This document shows positions 8,879 through 17,411 of a DNA stretch of 64,000 bases, piece by piece. Under the pieces are notes generated by a model, which saw only the letters and a program-made list of their open reading frames with translations, was not told the DNA's origin and ran no database searches. The stretch's first letter is position 1; every line of letters starts with the position of its first letter. The stretch is from Dyadobacter beijingensis DSM 21582. Its GTDB lineage: Bacteria; Bacteroidota; Bacteroidia; Cytophagales; Spirosomataceae. The stretch spans positions 310,001-374,000 of the forward strand of contig NZ_KB907788.1 of NCBI RefSeq assembly GCF_000382205.1. Direction: 5' to 3'. A program made the position numbers and the translations under genes.

Positions 8879-9221
8879 CCCCCCGGAAAACACCTGTTTT
8901 TACATTCACGTGTTTACACGCTTATTCGCCGCCCGGCGCTTGTGCAACTTTGTAATGTCAAAACGACAAACACTGGGTGCCGGGTCGGCGTGCCGGAAAT
9001 TCCCCGGCCTTTTTTCGGCACGCTATCCGACTTTGTCACCAGACTAAAAACCAATTTTCAAACATCAACCTGACCGCTAAATCGAACTTTTTCTACTTTT
9101 TATGCAAATTAGTTACATTCCTACCCTTCGCTAGGTATATTGCTTTTCTGTCGCGCCAACGCTTTGCACGGTGGGACAGGAAAGCAATACCTTTTATCAA
9201 CCTCTTAAATCTCAGCGAAAC
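8879..9221 (+). other. Intergenic region with two structured segments
   Basis: No gene is seen in these 343 bases. Bases 8988-8995 pair with 9016-9023 (8 bp), and inside that span 8992-8996 pairs with 9004-9008 ahead of six T. The inner hairpin could terminate the esterase transcript and the outer pairing would compete with it. Further on, 9138-9152 pairs with 9175-9189 over 15 positions with one G-T pair and a 22-base loop, ending 32 bases before the next start codon. That hairpin would sit in the leader of the 9222 gene. No TAnnTTTG promoter element was found. Confidence 0.45.
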
Positions 9222-9902
9222 ATGTCGAAATTTATCAGCGACGAGCTCTTTGCAAAATGGACAGCCCAGTGGCAGGCACTGGAACACAGCCGTGAACCTT
9301 TCGGCTTTTTCAAAACAGGGGAAAAGCTCCTTCTGGGCGATTATTTCGATAGCGGCGACCTCGAAACGCTGGTTTCTACGCCTGGCATCGCCGTGGTGAA
9401 GGTCCGTTTCGGGTTTGAGACGGATAAAAGGGAATTTAAACTGGTGCTTTTCGGTGTGGACAGCGCGGGGCAGATCATTACGCCGTACTATGCGCATACC
9501 CCCGGCGATTTCCGTCCGTCGGGCGATGGCCCCGGCGGCAATGTGCCCGATGTACTGGCAAAACGATGGATACGGTACTGGGAGCAAAAAGGCTATGCGG
9601 ACGACGTTACCAGTACGTTTTTCCGCAGCCAGTATGGCTTCCTGAATGGCTATAACTACCCGGTAAAAGAGCTGATCGCGGCACTCTTCAAATTCACGGA
9701 AATGCCGCGGTTCTACATTCGTTTTGTGCTGCACAAATATTTCCCCTTCGCAGAAGATCCCGCGATTGCCGATCTGGAAGCTTCCTATACATTCGGATTG
9801 CTCTTCCAGGCCATTCCTGACAAGGCTGAAACCGGCGCACTCGGCATCGACGCCGACAGCGGCTACTACGACCTGAGCGCACCTTGCCCGCGGACTTGCT
9901 GA
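9222..9902 (+). CDS. Uncharacterised cytoplasmic protein, 226 aa
   Basis: I do not recognise this protein. The ATG at 9222 (MSKFISDELFAKW) is preferred over the GTG at 9171, because the latter would lie inside the 15-bp leader hairpin. There is no signal peptide or membrane helix. The N-terminal half is mixed alpha/beta with KVRFGFETDKREFKLVLFG and a glycine-rich HTPGDFRPSGDGPGGNVPD segment. The C-terminal half is aromatic-rich (RFYIRFVLHKYFPF) and ends in APCPRTC. The stop lies 20 bases before the inverted 10-bp array at 9922, and the unusual cysteine-containing end may reflect erosion by that array. Codon use matches the neighbouring genes, which supports a real gene. Confidence 0.6.
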   Translation: MSKFISDELFAKWTAQWQALEHSREPFGFFKTGEKLLLGDYFDSGDLETLVSTPGIAVVKVRFGFETDKREFKLVLFGVDSAGQIITPYYAHTPGDFRPSGDGPGGNVPDVLAKRWIRYWEQKGYADDVTSTFFRSQYGFLNGYNYPVKELIAALFKFTEMPRFYIRFVLHKYFPFAEDPAIADLEASYTFGLLFQAIPDKAETGALGIDADSGYYDLSAPCPRTC

Positions 9903-9921
9903 CGCGGGTGGGGCAGGTGTG

Positions 9922-10237
9922 GTCAAGTGGAGTCAGGTTTTGTCAGATGTAGTCAGGTGTGGTCAAGGATAGTCAGATGTAGTCAGGTATGGTCAGAAAT
10001 AGTCAGGAATAGTCAGAAATAGTCAGGTATGGTCACGTATGGTCATGATTTTTTTTAACCATAACCAACCTGACCATCCCTGACTATCCTTGACCAACCT
10101 GACCATCCCTGACCATCCCTGACTATCCTTGACCAACCTGACCATCCCTGACTATCCTTGACCAACCTGACCATCCCTGACTATCCTTGACCACACCTGA
10201 CCACACCTGACCATCCCTGACCATCCCTGACTATTAT
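9922..10237. repeat. Large inverted array of 10-bp GTCA/TGAC units
   Basis: The left arm has thirteen GTCA tetramers, each starting exactly 10 bases after the last (9922, 9932 and so on to 10042), with variable RRTRTR-like fill. After a 25-base centre containing eight T, the right arm has seventeen TGAC tetramers from 10071 to 10228. Right-arm spacing is 10, or 9 after each TGACCAACC unit, and there is a higher-order 29-base repeat. The right arm is the reverse complement of the left in consensus, so any left unit can pair with many right units. The array fills the gap between two convergent stop codons (9902 and 10241). It is too short in period and has no spacers, so it is not CRISPR; I know of no named family that fits. 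Confidence 0.9.
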
Positions 10238-10240
10238 CCT

Positions 10241-13200
10241 TTATCTGGCAGGCGTTGCCGCCACTATTTTTACCGGTCCGAGCAAGCCGCTGGGCTGCAA
10301 GGGCGAATCGGCTTTGTAGAACGGCATGGTGGTGTAGGTAATTTTGGTTGTAACACCCGGCTGGGCGTCGCCGATGAGGCGGTTTACCCAGGTGTTGGTG
10401 ACTTTGATCTGCACATTGTTCGCGCCTTGTTTGAGGGCTTCCGTGACGTCGATGCGGAACGGCTTTTTCCAGGTAATACCTACGTTTTTACCATTTACAA
10501 TCACTTCCGCGAGGTTTTTTACATCACCCAGGTCGAGCCAGTAGCGTGCATTTTTGGCAAGGGTGGGGACATTCAGCGTATTTTCATAGGTGGCGGTGCC
10601 AGAAAAGTATTTAATGCCGGGATCTGCATGCTCCGTAAGCGAAACCAATGCGTTGAGCTGAGTCTGCGCAGGTGCGCCCAGGCCCGGCTGGAAGCGCACG
10701 CTCCACGCGCCCGTCACACCCGCGACGTCCGATTCGGTTACCGCCGGGGCGGTGTAGGCATTAGCAGCTGCATTGCCGCTGAAAACAATAAAGTAGGCCT
10801 GCCATGAATCGAATTTCAACGGAATGGTCGTCTTGCCGTCCGCAATGCGGTAGGACACCCGGCTGGTTTTGCCCGTTTCGGGGTTCCAGAGCACGGGCAC
10901 TTTGCCGCTTACCCGGAAGCTGATTTCGGCCTGGTTCGGGTCGGGACTGCGGCTGTCGAGCCAGTAAATGTCGCTGTCGGCGGTTTGGCGATGCACATAC
11001 ATGATGCGCGCTTTTTCGCCGGTAATGGTTACGTCTCGCGGGGCAATGGTGCTTAGTACCGTTTCGAGCGGCTGGGTGGAGACGTTCGCATTGCCCCATA
11101 TTTTGTTGACCAATGCGGCAAATGCCGTGGCATCATCGCTCAGGCTGGGAGAGCGTTCGGGTTTCACACCGGCTACTTTCATGCCTGCTGACACCAGTTC
11201 GTCGATCTTTTGCAGCACGGGTAAAGTCATGTTACGGGCTGTGGAGTCGAGCACGAGGAGGCGGTATTGCTGCCCGCTGGTGGTGACGATCGTTCCTTTC
11301 TCTATTTTCAACTGGCTTCTAATCACATTTGCATTGGCGAAATCGAACGCGTAACCGGCTGGGATAGCAGGCAGCTTTTGGGTGGAAATCTGCGTGATGT
11401 TGGAATTTTCACCATAATAATACAGCACATCCACCACCGGTTTACCCTGTTGGAGCATAAAGCAGCTTCTGCCCAGGTAATCCATCCACGCCCGTGCTTG
11501 TTCGGCCCACGTTTCCTGCCTTGTGAAATACTGCCCGAAAGGCCCGAGCGAAAAGCCCGGCTTCTTGTCGTCCAGCGGTTGGTGCACCGAGGTATGTACG
11601 ACGAAGCGGTTCAACCCCGACGCCATTTCGAGGTCGGCCGTGCGTTTGAGCTTTTCGGGGTACCAGGTGAATGCATTGCCCACCGAAGTCATCGACTCCG
11701 CCGCGACGATATTCTGACCATAAATATGTGCCACCGAGGCCGATTCGCGGATATCGGCCTCGCTGCGAACCTCCTCGTCGGCGCCGCCGGCCAGGCTGCC
11801 GGGCGTCCACATGGCGGCCATGGGCACGTCGGCTTTGCGTTTCACATCCATGCCGTCGGCCAGGTAAATGCGTCCGCCTTCGTGCGACTCGGTGTAGCGT
11901 TTCATGCCGCGCGCCTTCAACGCCTCGCCGATCGTTTCATAATGGTTCTCGACGATCAGCTCGCCGATTGTTTTGCGGAAATCCCACAAAAACCGGTCGC
12001 TTTCCGCGGCACTTTTCACCACCACGCCCGTCAGCACGGGCAGCCAGGGCGTAATGTCGTACCCCCGCCGCTTTTTAAATTCTTCGGGCATGGCTTTCGT
12101 CCATGTCATGTGGCCGGCCTCGTAACTGTCCAACACCATGTATTGCAACCCCTTGGCGCCCATCTGGCCGCCGGTAGCGTCCTTATACATGTCGAGGTAG
12201 GTGTTAATGTATTTGGTTACGGCTGTTTTGTCGAGCTTGTCCACTTCGAGGCCAGTCGCTTCTGGCGATGCGGGGTGGTTTTTGCGCCCCGTGAGCGAGT
12301 AGCCGAGGCGTACAACGACCCAGTTTCCGGCGGGTGGGGTCCAGTTCAGGCTACCGTCTGCGGTCATTTTGGACGTGAGCTCCACGACGTCGGTCATTGG
12401 TATGGCGTCGGCATTGGGTTGGATAAACGATCCGGTATTCTCCTTCCAGGGGCTGAAACCGGCTTTTTCCTCGAATTGATCCATCCGGTCCGTCGTGTGA
12501 AGCACGATCTCGGCCACCTGTACGCCTTCCGGTTTGCCCGGCTCGGCACTGCCGCCAAACATCGCCGCAAACGGATTGGACGGGGCCGGCAGCGTTTTAA
12601 ATGCAATGCGGAAGAATTTCGCCGTAACCGGTGCGAAACCGATCGTGTTTTGCGGTACGGTACTGCCTTTGATCGGCGCCACGTCGCGGAAAGTCACGCC
12701 GTCGTCGCTTACGCGCAGGGTGCGGTTGTCGGGCGCGCCGTTGAATTCGGCCAGCGCTCCCCCGGAGCTCGCACCGACGATCGTTAATGCCTTGAATGTC
12801 TGCGGCGTATCGAATTCGTATTGAATCCACATATCCTGTCCCACTTCCACGGGCGGAAGCAATGTCGTTTTGGCAAGGTCACCGTCGGTGAGTCCGGTCA
12901 CAGTGAATGTACCGCCGCTCGATGTTATTTTGGGGTTCAATGCGGTCATAAGCTTGTCGGCACCGGGCAGCTTGTAGGCGATCACCGCTGCGTCGGCATA
13001 GTAATCGGGAACCTCGCCCGCGGGGCCGGTAATACCTCCTTCGGCGGGCAGCGGCACATCCTGGAACTTGCCGGCGACGGGTTTGGGCTGCGGCAGCTTG
13101 CCGGTGAAAGCTTGTCCGCCCGGGAGGCGCGTTTCGGTCCAGACGTATTTCTTCATCGCATCGGATGCGGGTACCCACGGCCCGCCGGTCACGCTCCATC

Positions 13201-13543
13201 CGGGCGAGCCGGCGATCGCCATTTCCAGTCCGAGTTTTTCGGCGAGGTCGGTGGTGTGTTTGAATGCGTCCTTCCATTCGGGCGTCATGAATACCAGCTT
13301 TTTGGGCGTCACATTGGGTGTGAAAAGGCTGGCGTCGAAATTCTGGAAGCCGCCTATGCCTACACGTTTCATCCACTCCAGGTCTTTGGTAATGCCTTCT
13401 TTGGTGATATTGCCGTTCATCCAGTGCCACCACACGCGGGGTTTGGCGGCGTCGGGCGGGGTCTGGAAACCTTGTTGCAGGGCAGGGGATTGCCCCCATG
13501 CGAGCGCGGGCAGCGCCCAGGCAAGAAGCGCGATTTTTTTCAT
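10241..13543 (-). CDS. Secreted GH106-type alpha-L-rhamnosidase
   Basis: The protein has 1100 residues counted from the methionine that begins MKKIALLAW, because a signal peptide (ending AWGQ, about residue 18) follows. The open frame continues upstream to 13618 but adds an unlikely basic tail. The N-terminal motif KPRVWWHWMNGNITKEG (34-50) and DLEWMKRVGIGGFQNFD are typical of glycoside hydrolase family 106. DSYEAG (about 472-477) and ESHEGGR (about 552-558) carry probable catalytic glutamates. A discoidin-like insert sits around 235-350 and a GH2-like sugar-binding sandwich near 980-1060 contains KVTNTWVNRLIGD. These enzymes release rhamnose from rhamnogalacturonan or arabinogalactan ends. 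The stop adjoins the inverted 10-bp array. It is a single-gene unit, divergent from the toxin-antitoxin-like pair. Confidence 0.88.
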   Translation of the reverse strand: MKKIALLAWALPALAWGQSPALQQGFQTPPDAAKPRVWWHWMNGNITKEGITKDLEWMKRVGIGGFQNFDASLFTPNVTPKKLVFMTPEWKDAFKHTTDLAEKLGLEMAIAGSPGWSVTGGPWVPASDAMKKYVWTETRLPGGQAFTGKLPQPKPVAGKFQDVPLPAEGGITGPAGEVPDYYADAAVIAYKLPGADKLMTALNPKITSSGGTFTVTGLTDGDLAKTTLLPPVEVGQDMWIQYEFDTPQTFKALTIVGASSGGALAEFNGAPDNRTLRVSDDGVTFRDVAPIKGSTVPQNTIGFAPVTAKFFRIAFKTLPAPSNPFAAMFGGSAEPGKPEGVQVAEIVLHTTDRMDQFEEKAGFSPWKENTGSFIQPNADAIPMTDVVELTSKMTADGSLNWTPPAGNWVVVRLGYSLTGRKNHPASPEATGLEVDKLDKTAVTKYINTYLDMYKDATGGQMGAKGLQYMVLDSYEAGHMTWTKAMPEEFKKRRGYDITPWLPVLTGVVVKSAAESDRFLWDFRKTIGELIVENHYETIGEALKARGMKRYTESHEGGRIYLADGMDVKRKADVPMAAMWTPGSLAGGADEEVRSEADIRESASVAHIYGQNIVAAESMTSVGNAFTWYPEKLKRTADLEMASGLNRFVVHTSVHQPLDDKKPGFSLGPFGQYFTRQETWAEQARAWMDYLGRSCFMLQQGKPVVDVLYYYGENSNITQISTQKLPAIPAGYAFDFANANVIRSQLKIEKGTIVTTSGQQYRLLVLDSTARNMTLPVLQKIDELVSAGMKVAGVKPERSPSLSDDATAFAALVNKIWGNANVSTQPLETVLSTIAPRDVTITGEKARIMYVHRQTADSDIYWLDSRSPDPNQAEISFRVSGKVPVLWNPETGKTSRVSYRIADGKTTIPLKFDSWQAYFIVFSGNAAANAYTAPAVTESDVAGVTGAWSVRFQPGLGAPAQTQLNALVSLTEHADPGIKYFSGTATYENTLNVPTLAKNARYWLDLGDVKNLAEVIVNGKNVGITWKKPFRIDVTEALKQGANNVQIKVTNTWVNRLIGDAQPGVTTKITYTTMPFYKADSPLQPSGLLGPVKIVAATPAR

Positions 13544-13696
13544 AGTAACATGCTGATTGACCGCCGGAAAACTGATCCGTACCGTTGGTGAAGCGACGCC
13601 GCGACGCTTTCTACTCATATGGTTTAAACGGGAAATTTTTAGATATTGGCGACAGAAACGATCTCACTCAACATTCCTTTTTGTCAGGAAATGTCT

Positions 13697-13720
13697 TATT
13701 TTTGAACTTAACTTATAAGT
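13697..13720 (+). promoter_or_regulatory. Promoter -7 element and palindromic operator of the toxin-antitoxin-like pair
   Basis: TATTTTTG at 13697-13704 fits TAnnTTTG. Seven bases downstream lies a perfect 10-base palindrome, ACTTATAAGT (13711-13720), which overlaps the GTG start at 13719. The expected transcript start falls on or next to the palindrome, so a protein bound there would block transcription, as expected for antitoxin autorepression. Confidence 0.5.
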
Positions 13721-14180
13721 GAATCGTATCTATTTTGAACTGTATTCGCGGTCGAAGAAGGTAACTATTTATTCGATCAGATTTGAAGGTAGTCCTAGGT
13801 GCGAGACGGACGTCTTCATCAAAGAGTTTACAAGAATTGGCTTTGCCGTAGATGTAGAAATGATCAGAAGCTGGTTGTGGTACATAAAAGAGCGGGGAGC
13901 TCAAATGCGTTATTTCCGACCGGAAAACAATGTAAGCGCCGGACCGATCACATTTTCCAAGCTAAGAATTTACTGTATAAGATGTAGTGAGAATATCGTC
14001 ATCCTTGATGGCGGAGGAGAGAAAAAAGGGCAGAAAACGCAGGACGGTGCCGAAACGTGGAGAGCCATGAGACTTATGATGGATATAGATAGGAAACTCA
14101 TTGAAAAGATCCGAGCGGGGGACATTCATTATTCTTCCGACCTGATGCAATTGGAAGGTGAACTTTTTATAGATATATAG
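13719..14180 (+). CDS. Putative toxin of a type II toxin-antitoxin-like pair (RelE/HigB-like)
   Basis: The frame of 153 residues begins with GTG at 13719, and an in-frame TAA stands directly before it, so no earlier start exists. The middle section, SKLRIYCIRCSENIVILDGGG (about 79-99) followed by a lysine-rich loop and an alpha-helical tail, resembles RelE/HigB-type toxins of Bacteroidota. In these a short beta-sheet ends in a strand reporting growth of an 'ILxGG' form. The helix-turn-helix gene begins two bases after the stop, in the usual toxin-first order of higBA. GC is about 40-45%, clearly below neighbours, which suggests transfer. It is longer than a typical RelE (about 90-110 residues), so the extra N-terminus may be a separate element. 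Function is inferred. Confidence 0.55.
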   Translation: MNRIYFELYSRSKKVTIYSIRFEGSPRCETDVFIKEFTRIGFAVDVEMIRSWLWYIKERGAQMRYFRPENNVSAGPITFSKLRIYCIRCSENIVILDGGGEKKGQKTQDGAETWRAMRLMMDIDRKLIEKIRAGDIHYSSDLMQLEGELFIDI

Positions 14181-14182
14181 TT

Positions 14183-14485
14183 ATGAACGAACTGGAAAAA
14201 GTAGCTCCGGACCCAACCATTCACAAATTCATTGGCACAAGCTTCGATATTTCCGATCGGATTCATGAGGTACTGGAAGCGAAGGGAATATCCCAAAAAG
14301 ACCTGGCGGAAATGCTGGGCAAAAAGGAATCGCAGGTGAGCAAATGGCTGTCCGGGACGCACAACTTTACCATCAAGACGCTGGCTTTGCTCGAAGTGAA
14401 ATTGGGCGTGCCGATTTTCAGTGTGGCGAATGGAGAAATTGGGGCGGGCAAAATATCGGAAGTCGGGGCCGAAGCGGTCGTATAA
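14183..14485 (+). CDS. XRE-family helix-turn-helix protein, probable antitoxin
   Basis: The protein has 100 residues. Residues 28-80 form a Cro/CI-type helix-turn-helix, with GISQKDLAEMLGKKESQVSKW as the two helices and LSGTHNFTIKTLALLEVKLG after it. The N-terminal 25 residues (MNELEKVAPDPTIHKF) could contact the toxin. The ATG lies two bases after the upstream stop, so the two genes are surely co-transcribed. By analogy with HigA-type antitoxins it would neutralise the upstream protein and bind the ACTTATAAGT palindrome at their shared promoter. The call of helix-turn-helix is firm; the antitoxin role is by context. Confidence 0.75.
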   Translation: MNELEKVAPDPTIHKFIGTSFDISDRIHEVLEAKGISQKDLAEMLGKKESQVSKWLSGTHNFTIKTLALLEVKLGVPIFSVANGEIGAGKISEVGAEAVV

Positions 14486-14513
14486 TGCCTGGCGATTTTT
14501 AAAATTGGTATAC

Positions 14514-14548
14514 CAAAAAAATCAGGACGCCCCAATGGAGCGCCCTGA
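14514..14548 (-). terminator. Intrinsic terminator of the TonB receptor gene
   Basis: Bases 14522-14530 pair with 14540-14548 (nine positions, one mismatch) around a nine-base loop. On the minus strand seven T follow (14521-14515). The T-run overlaps a perfect 12-base palindrome, TTGGTATACCAA (14505-14516). It lies 38 bases beyond the receptor stop. Confidence 0.75.
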
Positions 14549-14585
14549 TCGGCAGTGTTATAATTTTCGTATTTCTTTCGATTCC

Positions 14586-17150
14586 TTAGAACGAGTAACG
14601 CAGTGTTACTCCGTATGTTCGCTGGTCGCCGACGATACCGGCATATTGGCCGTAGCTGCCTGGCGCTGCGAGGAGCAATTCGTAGTAGTCTTTGTTGAAC
14701 ACGTTTCTCGCCCATACGAAGAATGAAATACCGTTCGAAGCGCGGAAACCCAGACGACCATTCGTCAGCGAGTAGCCGGAGATGTTCAGGTATTTCGAAG
14801 GCGACGGGTTCGAAGAGAATTCCGACCTTGCGAACACGTCTACGCCGAGGAAGTAATTGCCTTTCAGACCGAGGAAAGTACCTTTCACCGTTCCTTCACC
14901 GCCCGCAGAGCCCGACCATTTCGAGATACCCGGCAAACGGCCGCCAGAAATGTCTTTGAATGCCTGCTCGCCGCCCACTTCTTCCAATGGTACCGGTGCG
15001 TTCTTGAACGACACATATTTACCATCGGTATAGGTCACTGCCGCATTGAACGACAAGTGGCTGAAACGGATATTTCCATCCAATTCCACACCTTGCACCC
15101 GCACTTTTTCCGCATTGGCCAGGTAACCGCGGTTTACGCCGGGTTCAGGTGTTTGCACCTGCGTCTGGAAATCCTTGATGTCGGACCGGAATACGGTGAA
15201 GTTCAATACCGAGTTTGCTGTTGGTTTGGTCTTGATACCCAGTTCTTTGTGTTCTACGTGCTCTGGTTTTACATTGGCCAGGTCGAGGAGTACCGCGCCG
15301 TTGGCAGTCGGCAAACCACCTACGTTCACCCCGATTGGCTTGTAACCGATCGAATAAGTTGCGAAGGCGTTCAAACGGCTGCTTGGTTTGTATTGGAGCG
15401 ACAATTGTCCTGATAAATTGCCCTGATCGTAATCTGTATCGAATGCCTGGTCCGTGTATACGAGGCGTTTCAGCGCGAGCAATGCAGGGTCGGTCGTTTG
15501 CAGGCCGCCGTAAGTTTCTCTCTTATAGTTTACTACCTTCTTGTCGTAATTGTAACGAACGCCCGGCAAAACGTGGAACTTGTCGGTGATCGCCCAGTCG
15601 ACGTTGGCAAAAACAGCCAGACTGGTGCTTTTAATGCGGTTGGTAGTGCGGATACCGAAGTTATCGAACAAGCCCGGTGTTTTCCAGAGTGCGCTGGTCG
15701 TGCTTTGGGCGAAGCGCCATTGTGCCGAACCTGCTTCTTCCGTTTGTACCGGATCTGATTTCAGGTCTTGCCAAAGGCCGAACAAGCCCACTACACCGCT
15801 GATTTTCTCGGATACTTTTCCTGAATAGCGAAGCTCCTGCGACCATTGGTCATGCACCGAGTTTCCGGAAGAGATCGTAAATACCGGGATTCCCAGGTAA
15901 TCGCGGTCGTTGAGCGGTACCCATTTCCAAAAGCGCCATGCCGAAGTGGAAGTAAGCGTTCCGTTGCCGATTTTGATGTCTGCATTGGCCGAAACACCGC
16001 CGAGTCTATTGTCAGCTTTCGAAGGCGTGTCCAGGTCGAGTTTACGCTCGAATGCGCTGGAATAAGGGATTTTGTAGCCCAGATCGGCGATAATGGCGTC
16101 GAACTGCCGGTATGCGGCACGTTTGGTAGGCACTACACCGGCCACCGGCCAGCCGTATCCGTTCGGTTTCTGGTCGGAAACGTCGCCGATCACGGTAATG
16201 TTGACTTTGCTGCTCGGTTGGTACAAGATCTGCCCGCGTACCCCGATGTTGTTGATATCGTTGATGCGCTGTTGGGTATATTCGTTGTAAAACAGGCCGT
16301 TACGCTGCGTTCCTGTGAAAGAAACGCGTGCCGCCAGTTTCTTGTTGATCGGGCCGGTGAAAGAACCTTTGGCCTGGATATAACCGAAATTTCCGTAGCT
16401 CAATTCGAAGCTGCCGCCCGGATCGAAGCTCGCGCCGCGGGTGGTAATGTTGAATGCACCGGCTGTCGTGTTCTTGCCGAAAAGCGTTCCCTGTGGCCCG
16501 CGCAACACTTCAATGCGCTCGATGTCAATGAAATCCAGGGCAGTGGCGGCCGGACGGGCATAATACACACCGTCCACATAGAAGCCCACACCAGGGTCGA
16601 TACCGTCGTTGGTCAGACCGTACGTAGAACCCAGTCCGCGGATGTTCAATGTCGTGTTACGCGCATTGGATACGTACAGCTGCACGGTCGGGACGAGTTC
16701 TTTCAAACGGTTCACGTTGAACGCACCCGCATCTTCGGCCGCTGATCCGCGGATTACCGAGATGGGGATCGGCACCTCCTGAACGTTTTCCTGGCGGCGG
16801 CGCGAAGAAATGATCACATCTTCGAGATTGCCGGCAGAAGCATCGAGCTTGATGGTGACGCCGCTTTCTTCAATCACGACCTCTTTTTTGATATAGCCTA
16901 AAAAGGAAACAATGAGTGTAAATGGGAGTTTCTGGCCTGTTACCAGCTGGAATTGACCGTTAGCATCAGTTGCCGCGCCATTGGTTGTGCCTTTGATCGC
17001 AACCGTTGCGCCGATGAGGGGAGTATCGTTCGCGGCGTCCAGAACGGTTCCTGAAACGGTTGCATTGACGATCGGCGGGTTTTGCGCCTGGGCAACGAGG
17101 GAAATGAGCAAAAGGGCTGAGCTGAATAACGCCTTTAAAAATGTCTTCAT
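14586..17150 (-). CDS. Stand-alone TonB-dependent outer-membrane receptor
   Basis: The protein has 854 residues. A signal peptide (1-22) is followed by a carboxypeptidase-D regulatory-like domain (about 30-105), then a plug domain (about 118-235) and a 22-strand barrel ending in phenylalanine (VTLRYSF). The plug contains IERIEVLRGPQGTLFGKNTTAG, the usual form of classic receptors. The SusC signature is absent and no SusD is next to it, so it is not a glycan SusC. It more likely takes up siderophores, cobalamin or a small organic substrate. It is a single-gene unit with its own terminator and a weak -7 element about 150 bases upstream. No Fur-like or riboswitch sequence was recognised in the 260-base leader. 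Confidence 0.88.
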   Translation of the reverse strand: MKTFLKALFSSALLLISLVAQAQNPPIVNATVSGTVLDAANDTPLIGATVAIKGTTNGAATDANGQFQLVTGQKLPFTLIVSFLGYIKKEVVIEESGVTIKLDASAGNLEDVIISSRRRQENVQEVPIPISVIRGSAAEDAGAFNVNRLKELVPTVQLYVSNARNTTLNIRGLGSTYGLTNDGIDPGVGFYVDGVYYARPAATALDFIDIERIEVLRGPQGTLFGKNTTAGAFNITTRGASFDPGGSFELSYGNFGYIQAKGSFTGPINKKLAARVSFTGTQRNGLFYNEYTQQRINDINNIGVRGQILYQPSSKVNITVIGDVSDQKPNGYGWPVAGVVPTKRAAYRQFDAIIADLGYKIPYSSAFERKLDLDTPSKADNRLGGVSANADIKIGNGTLTSTSAWRFWKWVPLNDRDYLGIPVFTISSGNSVHDQWSQELRYSGKVSEKISGVVGLFGLWQDLKSDPVQTEEAGSAQWRFAQSTTSALWKTPGLFDNFGIRTTNRIKSTSLAVFANVDWAITDKFHVLPGVRYNYDKKVVNYKRETYGGLQTTDPALLALKRLVYTDQAFDTDYDQGNLSGQLSLQYKPSSRLNAFATYSIGYKPIGVNVGGLPTANGAVLLDLANVKPEHVEHKELGIKTKPTANSVLNFTVFRSDIKDFQTQVQTPEPGVNRGYLANAEKVRVQGVELDGNIRFSHLSFNAAVTYTDGKYVSFKNAPVPLEEVGGEQAFKDISGGRLPGISKWSGSAGGEGTVKGTFLGLKGNYFLGVDVFARSEFSSNPSPSKYLNISGYSLTNGRLGFRASNGISFFVWARNVFNKDYYELLLAAPGSYGQYAGIVGDQRTYGVTLRYSF

Positions 17151-17297
17151 AAATGAGGATTTGCTTTACTGTTTTTGATGGTGTTCATGAGTGGTGGTTA
17201 CTGCAAAACAGCCTGTTATCGCTGTTCGGGGGATTGCGGACAACAACAGTAAGGTATAATCGGTGGCTTCATATGTAGGGATTGTAAGTTTCTCCGG

Positions 17298-17305
17298 CAA
17301 AGCTA
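17298..17305 (-). promoter_or_regulatory. Possible -7 element for the TonB receptor
   Basis: The minus strand reads TAGCTTTG here, matching TAnnTTTG, about 148 bases before the receptor start. No convincing -33 TTG is placed correctly, so this is weak. Confidence 0.3.
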
Positions 17306-17364
17306 TGGATATTATTTAGTATATAGAAATAGTAGAGTAATATTTTTTGAAATAAAACACGAAA

Positions 17365-17390
17365 CGGCCCGGGAGTATGTCCGCGGGCCG
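17365..17390 (-). terminator. Hairpin downstream of the thioredoxin-like gene
   Basis: CGGCCCG (17365-17371) pairs with CGGGCCG (17384-17390). It lies 22 bases beyond the thioredoxin-like stop on the minus strand and is followed by a T-rich but interrupted tract. A short run of four T on the plus side means it could also stop transcription in that direction. Confidence 0.45.
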
Positions 17391-17411
17391 CTTTTAATTT
17401 ACTGTAAATCA

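Noticed and set aside
9922..10237. CRISPR array
   Set aside because: Units are about 10 bases with no unique spacers and no cas genes nearby; the structure is an inverted tandem array.
11267..12787. 506-codon plus-strand open frame
   Set aside because: It lies wholly opposite the GH106 gene, has no domain I recognise, and is rich in histidine, arginine and glycine as expected for an antisense frame of GC-rich codons.
17151..17411. Riboswitch (for example cobalamin) before the TonB receptor
   Set aside because: I could not find the conserved boxes or a terminator stem next to the start; the single good hairpin belongs to the neighbouring gene's end.
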